A stretch of DNA of 64,000 bases from Jiulongibacter sp966250325 (GTDB lineage: Bacteria > Bacteroidota > Bacteroidia > Cytophagales > Spirosomataceae): NCBI GenBank assembly GCA_966250325.1, contig CBINGY010000006.1, positions 62,001 through 126,000 of the forward strand. Direction: 5' to 3'. Below are positions 54,795 through 62,795 of the stretch, one piece after another. The translations under genes and the position numbers were made by a program. The first letter of the stretch is position 1. Each line of letters opens with the position of its first letter. The notes under the pieces are model-generated. The model ran no database searches. It was not told the DNA's origin and saw only the letters and a list, made by a program, of their open reading frames with translations.

Positions 54795-55487
54795 ATGGAA
54801 GAGAAATTAAAGCTTGATCGGATTATTGAGTCTCGTATGAAGCTCAAAAGCAGATTTCTGAAACAAATTGAGGAAACCCCATCACTCGCAGACAGTCGTC
54901 CTATGGGAACCGGCCCTCAAAATCGTCATGGCATGCCACAGTTGCCACCGGGTCAAACAATCACACAAAAATGGCCAGTTCTCGATTTAGGATATCATCC
55001 AGATATTTCACTTGAAAGGTGGAGACTAACGATCGATGGGGAAGTTGAAAATCCGATTACTCTGAAGTGGGAAGATTTTATGGCGTTACCTCAAACGGAG
55101 GACGTTTCTGACTTCCATTGTGTAACGACGTGGAGTAAGTTGGATGTTCCGTGGAAAGGGGTAAAACTCATTGATCTGGCAGCCTTAGTAAATCCAAAAC
55201 AATCCGCAACTCATATTTTGTGTTACGGATATGATACGTATACTACAAATATTTCTTTAGAAGAGGCATTGAAAGAGGATGTACTTCTCGCACACAACGT
55301 GTATGGTGAACCGCTTCCGAAGGAACACGGCGGCCCGGTCAGAATGGTTACCCCTCAGTTATATGCATGGAAAGGATCAAAGTGGATCAAGAGAATAGAA
55401 TTTCTATCATCGAATAAGCTTGGTTTTTGGGAGGAGCGTGGATATTCTAATACCGCATATCCTTGGAGAAATGACCGGTATTCGTAA
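54795..55487 (+). CDS. Complete sulfite-oxidase-like molybdopterin oxidoreductase (element-borne copy)
   Basis: The start is placed at MEEKLKLDRI (54795), which aligns with the host start MEDKLERIVEA; an upstream in-frame Met (54771) lacks that match. The protein of 230 residues holds the family core QKWPVLDLGYHPD and FHCVTTWSK, whose Cys is the expected Mo ligand. It is homologous to the host gene broken by the element over its full length; the C-terminal 89 residues match at 75 positions by hand count. At the attachment site the codons are ATT TTG TGT, so the crossover AT of the host (in ATG) is absent. It lies just before the recombinase and can replace the lost activity. Confidence 0.95.
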   Translation: MEEKLKLDRIIESRMKLKSRFLKQIEETPSLADSRPMGTGPQNRHGMPQLPPGQTITQKWPVLDLGYHPDISLERWRLTIDGEVENPITLKWEDFMALPQTEDVSDFHCVTTWSKLDVPWKGVKLIDLAALVNPKQSATHILCYGYDTYTTNISLEEALKEDVLLAHNVYGEPLPKEHGGPVRMVTPQLYAWKGSKWIKRIEFLSSNKLGFWEERGYSNTAYPWRNDRYS

Positions 55488-55570
55488 AAGTTTTCGACTT
55501 TTTTGAACTTTCTTAATAGCCTGGTAGATTTCGGCAAAAAGAGCTGATTTACAGCTTCATACCCTTGGAA

Positions 55571-55595
55571 TTGTTGCCCATTTTTCGTATTTTAG
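55571..55595 (+). promoter_or_regulatory. Candidate recombinase promoter containing an att-arm motif
   Basis: TGTTGCCCATTT (55572-55583) is identical to part of the attachment arm (57091-57102, reverse strand). A -7-like TATTTTAG follows at 55588-55595, 20-27 bp before the ATG at 55615, and a TTGTTG (55571-55576) could be the -33 region. Binding of the recombinase or its HTH tail here could repress its own gene. Confidence 0.5.
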
Positions 55596-55614
55596 ACCTG
55601 TTAATCAATGGTTT

Positions 55615-57111
55615 ATGAATAGAAAAAAAGTGGGCCTTTGGCTGAGAGTCTCCTCGATAGGGCAGGTTGAAACTGAAAGTTTACTCCATCATGAAATTAG
55701 GGCAAAAGAGTTCGCTGAACAGCGAGACTATGAGGTCGTCAAAATCTACCGTTTAGAGGCCATGAGCGGAGGCTCGGTCATGAAGTACCCCCAGACACAA
55801 GAAATGCTTCATGATATAAAGAATGGATTGATATCAGGATTAGTCTTTTCTAAAATAGCCCGACTCGCCAGAAACACAAAAGAGCTTATTGATATCGCAG
55901 ATATCTTCCAGGAATATCATGCCGATTTGATTTCAATGGATATGTCGATTGATACTTCCACAAGTATCGGTAGACATTTCTATCGAACCATGAGTAGTAT
56001 GGCTGAATGGGAGAGAGAAATGATATCGGAAAGAGTATCAAGTTCTGTCAAAACCCGAGCCCAACTTGGTAAATACTTAGGCGGCAAACCTCCTCTGGGC
56101 TATACCTATGGAAAGGATAAAAAGTTAAAGATTGATGAACATGAAGCTCAGGTTCGCTCCAAAATCTTTGAATTATTCTTAGAGCATCGACGTAAAAAGA
56201 CTGTCGCAAAAAAGATGAATGAACTTGGCTATCGCACTAAGTCAGGGAATCTGTTTTCTGACTCTACCGTGAGAAGAATCCTCACTGACCCAATATCAAA
56301 GGGAGTATTGATTGTTAATAAAAGTAGGAGCACCAAAAATGGTGGAGAGCGGGACAAGCCAGTTGATGAATGGGTGTTCCAAGAAGTAACCCCTATCGTA
56401 TCAGAAGAAACGTGGGATGAAGTCAATCGTATTATTGAACAACAGAAAAAAAGTCACAAAAAGGTACTCAATACAAAAGTTCATCTCTTTACAGGCTTTG
56501 TATTTTGCGATTGTGGGGCTCAGATGAATACAAGGACTAATGTTGCATCATATGCATGTAAGAAAAGATGTGGGAATACCATACGCAAAGATGATCTCGA
56601 GGGGATTTTTAAATCAGAACTTCAGGACTATACCGTCAAGCCGGAAAATGTTGACGTCTTCTTTGATAAGCTTGATCACAAACTCAAGACAAAAGAATTG
56701 GAGCTACCTCTTCTTAAACAACAAAAGGAAAAACTGGAACGACATCTTGAAAAAATACTTTGGTTACATACAGAAGGACAAATAAAAACAGAATCATTTA
56801 AGGAGCATTATCGTGGCCCGTCTGAACAATTGAATCAGATAAACGAAAACATTACAGCAATTGAAAAAGAATTAACCTCAAGTGTGAATCTAAAGCGAGA
56901 CACTTATTTAATCATTGAGAAGGCTCAATCACTTTATGAACGATGGGATAGTCTTAATCATGATGACAAACGAAGTATCATTGAACTTATTACCAAGAGA
57001 ATTACCGTAAGCCCTGAGAGTATTGATATTACGCTCTATTCTATTCTTCCAAATGATCAAGCGGGCGACCCCTCTTTCAAATTACCTACAAATGGGCAAC
57101 ACATGATATGA
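55615..57111 (+). CDS. int: Large serine recombinase/integrase of the element
   Basis: The 498-residue protein has the resolvase domain with the catalytic Ser13 in LRVSSIGQ and the helix FSKIARLARNTKEL, a recombinase domain (LGGKPPLGYTYG, SDSTVRRILTDP), a zinc-ribbon segment (FCDCGAQMNT, YACKKRCGNT) and a coiled coil. The length is normal for large serine integrases. It cuts and joins at a 2-bp core. Its last codons run through the right arm of the attachment site, and the stop TGA (57109-57111) is made of one core base and two host bases. In the circular form that stop is lost and the frame continues into 6138-6575, adding two HTH domains. Confidence 0.95.
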   Translation: MNRKKVGLWLRVSSIGQVETESLLHHEIRAKEFAEQRDYEVVKIYRLEAMSGGSVMKYPQTQEMLHDIKNGLISGLVFSKIARLARNTKELIDIADIFQEYHADLISMDMSIDTSTSIGRHFYRTMSSMAEWEREMISERVSSSVKTRAQLGKYLGGKPPLGYTYGKDKKLKIDEHEAQVRSKIFELFLEHRRKKTVAKKMNELGYRTKSGNLFSDSTVRRILTDPISKGVLIVNKSRSTKNGGERDKPVDEWVFQEVTPIVSEETWDEVNRIIEQQKKSHKKVLNTKVHLFTGFVFCDCGAQMNTRTNVASYACKKRCGNTIRKDDLEGIFKSELQDYTVKPENVDVFFDKLDHKLKTKELELPLLKQQKEKLERHLEKILWLHTEGQIKTESFKEHYRGPSEQLNQINENITAIEKELTSSVNLKRDTYLIIEKAQSLYERWDSLNHDDKRSIIELITKRITVSPESIDITLYSILPNDQAGDPSFKLPTNGQHMI

Positions 57112-57526
57112 TGTGTGTGGCGGTTTCTTTGGGCATAACCAGAGCGGCAATATCGATGAGCCTCACACCCACCCACGGCATATCCATTTTACTCCAGGTG
57201 GTTACGCAGTGAAAGTCTGAGGTATCTTCGGTTTGAGGTAAGGCCATGAACTCGTCCCATTTGAGAATTACCGGGTTTTCCACCTCACCGTTGATGGTAA
57301 GCCGCCAGTTTTCCAGTTGAATATCGGGGTGATAACCCAGATCCAACACGGGCCATTTTTGCGTAATGGTCTGCTTCGGCGGCAGCTGCGGCATTCCGTG
57401 GCGATTAACAGGACCTGTTCCCATCGGGCGTTCGTCTGCCATGGATGGAGTAAGACTCATTTGTTTTTCAAAACGGGCCTTCAGTTTCATTCGGGCTTCC
57501 ACAATACGCTCCAGTTTATCCTCCAT
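57086..57526 (-). pseudogene. 5' half of the sulfite-oxidase-like molybdopterin oxidoreductase, split by the element
   Basis: The frame reads MEDKLERIVEARMKLKARFE to ATHI in host sequence, and then ISCVAHL from the element arm before a stop. The core motif FHCVTTWSK with the Mo-ligand Cys is in this half. The rest of the gene lies at 5869-6138. The protein made here would be truncated before the cofactor pocket is complete, so it is probably inactive. The element-borne copy at 54795-55487 can stand in for it. Confidence 0.93.
57087..57115. other. attR: Right attachment site (right arm, AT core, host half)
   Basis: Plus strand: 21-bp arm 57087-57107 (TACAAATGGGCAACACATGAT in two parts: 57087-57096 and 57097-57107), core AT 57108-57109, host half GATGTG (57110-57115). 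The arm is the reverse complement of the left arm (6139-6159) with one difference. Confidence 0.88.
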
Positions 57527-57640
57527 AAATTCATCGGTTAACTTACAGAATAACGGAATTCAGACGGGAATGGTTTGAAGATTCTGAATGGCAATTCAAA
57601 AGAGTGGGAGGTGTTAATTTTTTCAATTAAGGCGATTTTT

Positions 57641-58279
57641 TCAATGTGCGATTTCTTTGGCAAAGTTCATCTCTCCCGCTTCGATTTTTACTTTCAGATG
57701 ATTTTCTTTGGGTGGAACCGGGCAGCTGTACCCTGCAGCGAAAGCACAGTACGGATTGTACGCTTTGTTAAAGTCGAGCCAAAGATCGTTATCCTCTAAT
57801 TCTTTCATTCTCAGGTCGAGATATCTCCCGCCACCGTAGGTTTCCGTTCCGTTTGTAAGATCCTTGAAAGGAATGAAAAGGTAATCTTCATAGATCGGAT
57901 TTCGCATGAGTGCCAAACTTCTGTAAACATGTAATTTTTGCTTTTTCCCGAGTATTTTAAAGGTTAACTGCCCAAAAACCACATAGGTTTGTGTCTGGCC
58001 AGAGGAAGTAGGCAGCTCAAAAGGCTCACTACGAGAAACCGGCCTGAATGTACATTTTACCCGATAGCTTTCATCAGGCTCAAAGAATCGGAGATAGTCA
58101 ATATCTTCTTTCTTCAGTGGGGAGTGGGAGTCTTTGAGGAATTCGTTTTTATAATCCTCCCGAAACTCCCGGATCTGCTGCTCATATTCCTGCGAAAGTG
58201 CGGTAGAGACAAAAAGGAATAGAGCTACAAGCAAATTTAATAGCTTCAGTATGGGGGTTTTTGTAATTTTCCGGTTCAT
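57641..58279 (-). CDS. DUF1684 exported protein
   Basis: The 212-residue protein has a signal peptide (to about 30) and the DUF1684 pattern: FREDYKNEFLKDSHSPL, DYLRFFEPDESYRV, GQLTFKILGKKQKLHVYRS, YLFIPFKDLTNG, YGGGRYLDLR, DFNKAYNPYCAF, CPVPPKENHL. The family is common in Bacteroidota and of unknown function. It is divergent from the rhomboid gene (6 bp between the two frames if the GTG start is counted). Confidence 0.88.
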   Translation of the reverse strand: MNRKITKTPILKLLNLLVALFLFVSTALSQEYEQQIREFREDYKNEFLKDSHSPLKKEDIDYLRFFEPDESYRVKCTFRPVSRSEPFELPTSSGQTQTYVVFGQLTFKILGKKQKLHVYRSLALMRNPIYEDYLFIPFKDLTNGTETYGGGRYLDLRMKELEDNDLWLDFNKAYNPYCAFAAGYSCPVPPKENHLKVKIEAGEMNFAKEIAH

Positions 58280-58305
58280 CTTAGGTGCAATTTAAAGCAA
58301 AATCA

Positions 58306-58923
58306 ATGTCTGTAACTATTCTTTTGGTAATTGGTACGGTGATAGCAAGCATTTATGCCTGGCGGGATGATACCCTCAGGAACAAGTGGATTCATAACGC
58401 TTACCTGGCAAACAGGAATAAAGAATATCATCGTTTACTTACTTCCGGGTTTATTCATGCCGATTATCTGCACCTGTTTTTCAACATGTACGCCTTGTAT
58501 CTTTTCGGAGGAATGGTGGAGCAGTATTTCGCTTATTTTTTTGGAACAAGAGCCATACTGGCCTTTTTAGGTTTATACATTCTGGGAATTATCGTTGCTA
58601 ATATCCCCGATTTCCTGAAGTATAAAGATACTTACGGGTTTAATTCACTGGGTGCTTCGGGGGGTGTTTCGGCCATTGTTTTCTGCTCGGTTATTCTCAA
58701 TCCCATGATGGAGCTGATGATTTTTCCTATACCCATAGGAATGCCCGCTTATATCTTTGCGGTGATCTACGTAGCCTACTCCATTTACATGGAGAAACGC
58801 CAGATGAACAATGTAAATCACATGGCCCATCTCTGGGGAGGCTTGTGGGGTGTTATTTTTATATTGGTCACCGAGCCATCTTCTTTCAGTAGATTTGTGG
58901 AACAGATTGAACTTCCTTTTTGA
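58306..58923 (+). CDS. Rhomboid-family intramembrane serine protease
   Basis: The start is placed at MSVTILLVIG (58306) rather than an upstream GTG at 58285. About six hydrophobic segments are visible. The active-site Ser lies in LGASGGVSA and the His in NHMAHLWGG, as in rhomboids. These cut substrates within the membrane. It overlaps the LytTR gene by 4 nt. Confidence 0.93.
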   Translation: MSVTILLVIGTVIASIYAWRDDTLRNKWIHNAYLANRNKEYHRLLTSGFIHADYLHLFFNMYALYLFGGMVEQYFAYFFGTRAILAFLGLYILGIIVANIPDFLKYKDTYGFNSLGASGGVSAIVFCSVILNPMMELMIFPIPIGMPAYIFAVIYVAYSIYMEKRQMNNVNHMAHLWGGLWGVIFILVTEPSSFSRFVEQIELPF

Positions 58924-59765
58924 AAAAAGCACACCTCATACACCAGCCTTATCCGTTTGAAGATGGGGAAAGATCGGTGATGGAACTCATCGGAAGATCA
59001 CTCGCTGTAGGAGTATTTATTGGACTGTTTCTCCTCATTTTTGAGCCATTTGATCTGAGTAAATGGCAGGTACCAGGCAAAACAGCCTACGTATTGGGTT
59101 TTGGAATGGTCACTTTTGGCTGTCTGCTGGTAATGCGTCTTGGCGTTTATCAGATCTTTCCGCATTATTTTAATGAGAAAGGGTGGACCATCGGCCGGGA
59201 AATTTTCCTGAATCTTTCTTTTCTCACGCTGGTGGCCATGGCTAATTTTCTCTATGCCGGTCAACTGGGAATTATTCGATTCAGTCCGACTTATTTTCTG
59301 TGGAGTTTTGGGAGTGTTTTAGCGGTAGGCGTGTTTCCCATAACCTTCGGAGTGCTAACCAAGTATCACAAGGCTTTGAAGGAATATAGCCGGATTGGAG
59401 ACCTATCTTTACTGCCTGATTCAGAGAAGTTTATAGAATTTACTGCAGAAAATGAACGGGATAAGCTTAGGGTGTCTCTCAATGAGCTCTTATACATCGA
59501 ATCGGCAGACAATTATTCCAGGTTCGTGTATGTATCAAATCCTCCAGAACTTATGAGGGCGAGTTTATCGAGACTGGAAACCCAGCTTACTACTGAACTG
59601 CTGGTTCGATGTCACCGATCTTACCTGGTAAACTTAACCAAGGTGAAAAAAGTACGTGGGAATGCACAGGGGTATAGGCTGGGCCTTGAGGGCTCGGAGT
59701 TTGAAGTGCCTGTGGCCCGCAGGTTTTCGCATTTGGTCAATAAGCTGAAAACAGGTCTCAACTAA
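58920..59765 (+). CDS. Membrane LytTR-type transcription regulator
   Basis: The TTG at 58920 overlaps the rhomboid stop; an ATG at 58980 is an alternative start. Four hydrophobic segments (about 30-155) are followed by a LytTR DNA-binding domain (LNELLYIESADNYSRFVY, RCHRSYLVNLTKVKKV, EVPVARRF; about 180-280). Such membrane LytTR regulators are frequent in Bacteroidota. Co-translation with the rhomboid gene suggests a linked function. Confidence 0.9.
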   Translation: MKKAHLIHQPYPFEDGERSVMELIGRSLAVGVFIGLFLLIFEPFDLSKWQVPGKTAYVLGFGMVTFGCLLVMRLGVYQIFPHYFNEKGWTIGREIFLNLSFLTLVAMANFLYAGQLGIIRFSPTYFLWSFGSVLAVGVFPITFGVLTKYHKALKEYSRIGDLSLLPDSEKFIEFTAENERDKLRVSLNELLYIESADNYSRFVYVSNPPELMRASLSRLETQLTTELLVRCHRSYLVNLTKVKKVRGNAQGYRLGLEGSEFEVPVARRFSHLVNKLKTGLN

Positions 59766-60009
59766 TCAGAAAAAGGAGGGCAAGCAGCCCCAGAATAATC
59801 CATTTCAGGCGGTTCCAGAGAATGGCCTTCTTTTTAAAAATAATCAGAGCGGTCTCTGTCAAAAGCAAGAACAGTAGGGCCCATAGCGTAGCATTACTGA
59901 AATTATTTTCAAAGGCATTCGTACGATAGCTGAAATACATCAGGAGCATACAAGCCAGAGGGAATAGTATTTTGCTATATATTCTCAGGTCTGAACGGGA
60001 GCTACTCAT
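59758..60009 (-). CDS. Small membrane protein, unknown
   Basis: The 83-residue protein has two to three hydrophobic segments (LFPLACMLLMYFSY, LWALLFLLLTETALIIF, WIILGLLALLFLIS). It overlaps the LytTR stop by 8 nt on the opposite strand. No family is recognised, though the hydrophobicity pattern supports a real gene. Confidence 0.6.
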   Translation of the reverse strand: MSSSRSDLRIYSKILFPLACMLLMYFSYRTNAFENNFSNATLWALLFLLLTETALIIFKKKAILWNRLKWIILGLLALLFLIS

Positions 60010-60149
60010 TCCAATCTCGGGTTTATGGAGTAAAATTTACAAAATAATTGTTATCATGTCATGAGGAACTTCCCGCCAATACATGACTTCACTCATGTTT
60101 GTCACGTTGTTTCCCAGCTAAATTTGAAAACTATCCCCACGATACGACC

Positions 60150-61040
60150 ATGAATTATATCGATTATTACGAAAAACTGGGAGTGACTAAAAACGCCACT
60201 TCCGATGAAATAAAGAAGGCCTACAAAAAACTGGCCCGCAAGTATCATCCCGATCTTAACCCCGATGATACAGAGGCGAAAAAGAAATTTCAGGAAATCA
60301 ACGAGGCCAATGAGGTGCTCTCTGACGCGGAGAAAAGAGCCAAATACGATAAATACGGCAAAGACTGGAAACATGCCGATGAATTTGAAAAAGCCCGGCA
60401 GGCAAGTAACACAGGCTCCCGTGGTGCCCGATATGCGAATCAGGGAGATTTTTCAGATTTCTTTGAATCCATGTTTGGTGCAGGTGGATTTAGTAGCCAG
60501 CGAAGCGGCAGACCGGGCTTCAGAGGGCAGGATTTGTATGCCGAGTTACATCTTTATCTTACAGATGTTTTGCAGGAAAAAAAGCAGGTTTTGACGGTGA
60601 ATGGGAAACACATTCGCATTACTATCCCGGCGGGAGTAGAAAACGGACAAACGATCAAAATCGCGGGTTATGGCGGTGCCGGCTCAAACGGAGGCCCTGA
60701 GGGAGATTTGTACCTTACCTTTACCGTGGCCAATAACACCTCATTCAAAAGGGAGGGAAGCGACCTGCATCTACATCAGTCCATTGACTTGTATAAGGCC
60801 CTTCTGGGGGGCACTCTGGAATTGGAAACGTTGAACGGTAAAGTAAAGGTGAAAATTCCGGAAGGTGTCAAAAACGGATCTGTGGTAAGACTTGCGGGGA
60901 AGGGCCTGCCGGTGTATAAACAGTCAGGAAAAAACGGAGACCTCTATCTTCATTTTCAGGTAGAGTTACCTCAAAACCTTACGCTGCGTGAGAAGGAATT
61001 GATTACCGAACTTTCAAAATTGAGAAGTCATGATAACTAG
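60150..61040 (+). CDS. cbpA: CbpA-like J-domain co-chaperone
   Basis: The start is placed at MNYIDYYEKLGVTKNATSDE (60150), the normal J-domain start; 17 upstream codons lack family match. HPD lies in KYHPDLNPDD. The G/F region and the C-terminal DnaJ domains follow (GQDLYAELHLYLTDVL, VKIPEGVKNGS), with no zinc-finger, as in CbpA. It works with DnaK in protein folding. It overlaps cbpM by 11 nt. Confidence 0.93.
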   Translation: MNYIDYYEKLGVTKNATSDEIKKAYKKLARKYHPDLNPDDTEAKKKFQEINEANEVLSDAEKRAKYDKYGKDWKHADEFEKARQASNTGSRGARYANQGDFSDFFESMFGAGGFSSQRSGRPGFRGQDLYAELHLYLTDVLQEKKQVLTVNGKHIRITIPAGVENGQTIKIAGYGGAGSNGGPEGDLYLTFTVANNTSFKREGSDLHLHQSIDLYKALLGGTLELETLNGKVKVKIPEGVKNGSVVRLAGKGLPVYKQSGKNGDLYLHFQVELPQNLTLREKELITELSKLRSHDN

Positions 61041-61323
61041 CAAATATGTGTTACTGGAAGATTTCTGCCGGTATCATGCGGTGGAAGTCCAATTCATCGA
61101 AGAACTGGGTCAGCATAGGCTCATTCAAATCAGGGAGGAGAAAAGCCGTGCATATCTTTTTATGGAAGAATTGCCCAGAATAGAAAAGATTATACGTCTG
61201 AGAGACGATCTGGAACTGAACCTTCCGGGTATTGAAGTTACCCTTAATTTGCTTACCGAAATTGATCGTTATAAGGCCAGAATCCTGGAACTTGAAAATC
61301 GTTTAAGACGGTTCAATGAGTGA
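61030..61323 (+). CDS. cbpM: Chaperone modulator CbpM-like
   Basis: The 97-residue helical protein (LLEDFCRYHAVEVQFIEELG, RIEKIIRLRDDLELNLPGIE, LLTEIDRYKARILELENRL) matches the CbpM family, which binds and inhibits CbpA's J-domain. The overlap with cbpA is the typical arrangement. Confidence 0.9.
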   Translation: MITSKYVLLEDFCRYHAVEVQFIEELGQHRLIQIREEKSRAYLFMEELPRIEKIIRLRDDLELNLPGIEVTLNLLTEIDRYKARILELENRLRRFNE

Positions 61324-61391
61324 TTGGCAATTCAAAGATCATCCTCAAAGAGGCAGATGATGGTTTTAAAATGGAGTCTGCTAATCGGCTA

Positions 61392-61763
61392 TCACCATTT
61401 CTTAAAAATGAAAAATACCGCGGCCACCAGGAGTAGAAAACCTACGAAATGATTCCATCTGAAAGTTTCGTTTTTGAAAAACAGGAAAGTAAAAATCATA
61501 AAAACCAGCAGGGTAATCACCTCCTGCAAAACCTTCAGTTCAATGAGTGAAAACGGACCGCCAAAGGCTTTGCTTCCAAACCGGTTTGCCGGAACCTGAA
61601 AGCAATACTCAAAAAACGCAATTCCCCAACTGATCAGGATGATACCGAAGAGTCCGGCTTTCTCAAACCACCGCCATTCAGCAAATTTCAAATGACCATA
61701 CCAGGCCATTGTCATAAACGAATTAGACAGAACCAAAAGAAGGATCGTTGAAATGGCTTTCAT
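61392..61763 (-). CDS. DMT-like membrane protein (DUF486)
   Basis: The 123-residue protein has four hydrophobic segments. The sequence (MTMAWYGHLKF, WGIAFFEYCFQVPANRFG, FSLIELKVLQEVITLLVF) matches DUF486, short drug/metabolite-transporter-like proteins of unknown substrate. It stands alone. Confidence 0.92.
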   Translation of the reverse strand: MKAISTILLLVLSNSFMTMAWYGHLKFAEWRWFEKAGLFGIILISWGIAFFEYCFQVPANRFGSKAFGGPFSLIELKVLQEVITLLVFMIFTFLFFKNETFRWNHFVGFLLLVAAVFFIFKKW

Positions 61764-61984
61764 GCGTAGTAGGATTAAATACCTGCAAAATTAACTTCCG
61801 GGAAATGCATGTACGGTATTGTAAGCAAGAATTTTAAGTGGCTTACCGCTTGACAAACTTCCCTCTGGCAAATCCAAACCTCCCTTTGCTTTGACAAACG
61901 TCCCAAAGTTTTGATAGAAAGCCCTTTGATTTGACGCTATGAGTTGCGAGATGCAGTTTTGAGCCATCAAACAGTCAGTACAAA

Positions 61985-62707
61985 ATGAAAGAATTGATTT
62001 TTAATTACGCTCTCAAGCTTCACGTACTCGCCGGAGTAGTCTCACTTCTCACAGGGCTCTTTGCCATGGCCGCAAGAAAAAAAGGAGGGAAGTTTCATAA
62101 TCAGAATGGCCGGATATTTTATGCATCAATGGCGGTAATCTTTATAACCACAGTCCTGTTCTTTTTGCTTTATCCTTCTGAATTGAAGTATCACTTTTTC
62201 CTTACTATAGGAATAGTGAGTTTTTATCCTACCTATAGTGGGCGAAGAATTCTGTCCATGAAAAAAGGCATAAAACCTCATTGGGGAGATTGGGCGGCAT
62301 TGGCTGTCATTCTGGTTTCCGGGGTAGTCATGCTGGCCTATGGTCTATATCTGCAATTGGTAAAGCCAAATTCCCTTTCCATTTTATTTTTTGTTTTTGG
62401 CGTATTCAGTCTTATTCAGGGAATTGGCGATTCCAGGACCTTCCTTAGGAAAACGGCTGCTTGTAAAATGCATTGGTTTTATTCACACGCCGCCAAGATG
62501 ATTGGGGCATATTCAGCGGCGATTACGGCTTTTTGCGTGAACATAGTACCTCGCTATCTGCCAGAGAATACCGGTACATTCTATCTTGTGGCATTATGGG
62601 TGGCACCAGGGGTATTATTTGGCATGTATTCCGCCAGGATCATTCGTAAATACAAAGCTAAATTTGAAGGAAAACCGGCAATAGTCTCAGCAACCGGCAC
62701 ATTTTAA
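61985..62707 (+). CDS. Multispan membrane protein (DUF2306-like)
   Basis: The 240-residue protein has about six to seven hydrophobic segments. Signatures are LKLHVLAGVVSLLTGLFAMA, KGGKFHNQNGRIFYASM and HWFYSHAAKMIGAYSAAITAF, the H.h...G..H pattern of DUF2306-like proteins. The function is unknown. Confidence 0.75.
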   Translation: MKELIFNYALKLHVLAGVVSLLTGLFAMAARKKGGKFHNQNGRIFYASMAVIFITTVLFFLLYPSELKYHFFLTIGIVSFYPTYSGRRILSMKKGIKPHWGDWAALAVILVSGVVMLAYGLYLQLVKPNSLSILFFVFGVFSLIQGIGDSRTFLRKTAACKMHWFYSHAAKMIGAYSAAITAFCVNIVPRYLPENTGTFYLVALWVAPGVLFGMYSARIIRKYKAKFEGKPAIVSATGTF

Positions 62708-62795
62708 CAGGGCAAAACGGGAGTAAAAGCGAAAGATTCTTCGGAATTAAGTCATGAATCATGTATTTTAGCATTTTCCTGATTGCCAAGATATC

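Larger units (their letters stand above)
6139..57107. mobile_element. Integrated serine-recombinase element, about 51 kb
   Basis: The boundaries are defined by three agreeing facts: a host gene split into two in-frame halves, 21-bp inverted arms at both ends beside a shared AT, and a large serine recombinase ending at the right boundary. The interior looks more AT-rich than the flanks. Backbone genes at the ends are a recombinase, two VirD4/TraG-like ATPases and a Dam methylase; the middle carries toxins, defence-like genes and a replication module. No relaxase or complete secretion system was found, so whether it transfers by itself is unclear. Confidence 0.92.

Noticed and set aside
6139..57107. 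Transposon with a transposase and target duplication
   Set aside because: The only terminal enzyme is a serine recombinase, and the shared sequence is a 2-bp core that restores the host frame, which fits site-specific integration.
57106..57109. ATAT as a four-base crossover
   Set aside because: Aligning the halves on all four bases puts the host gene out of frame; only the AT offset restores it.
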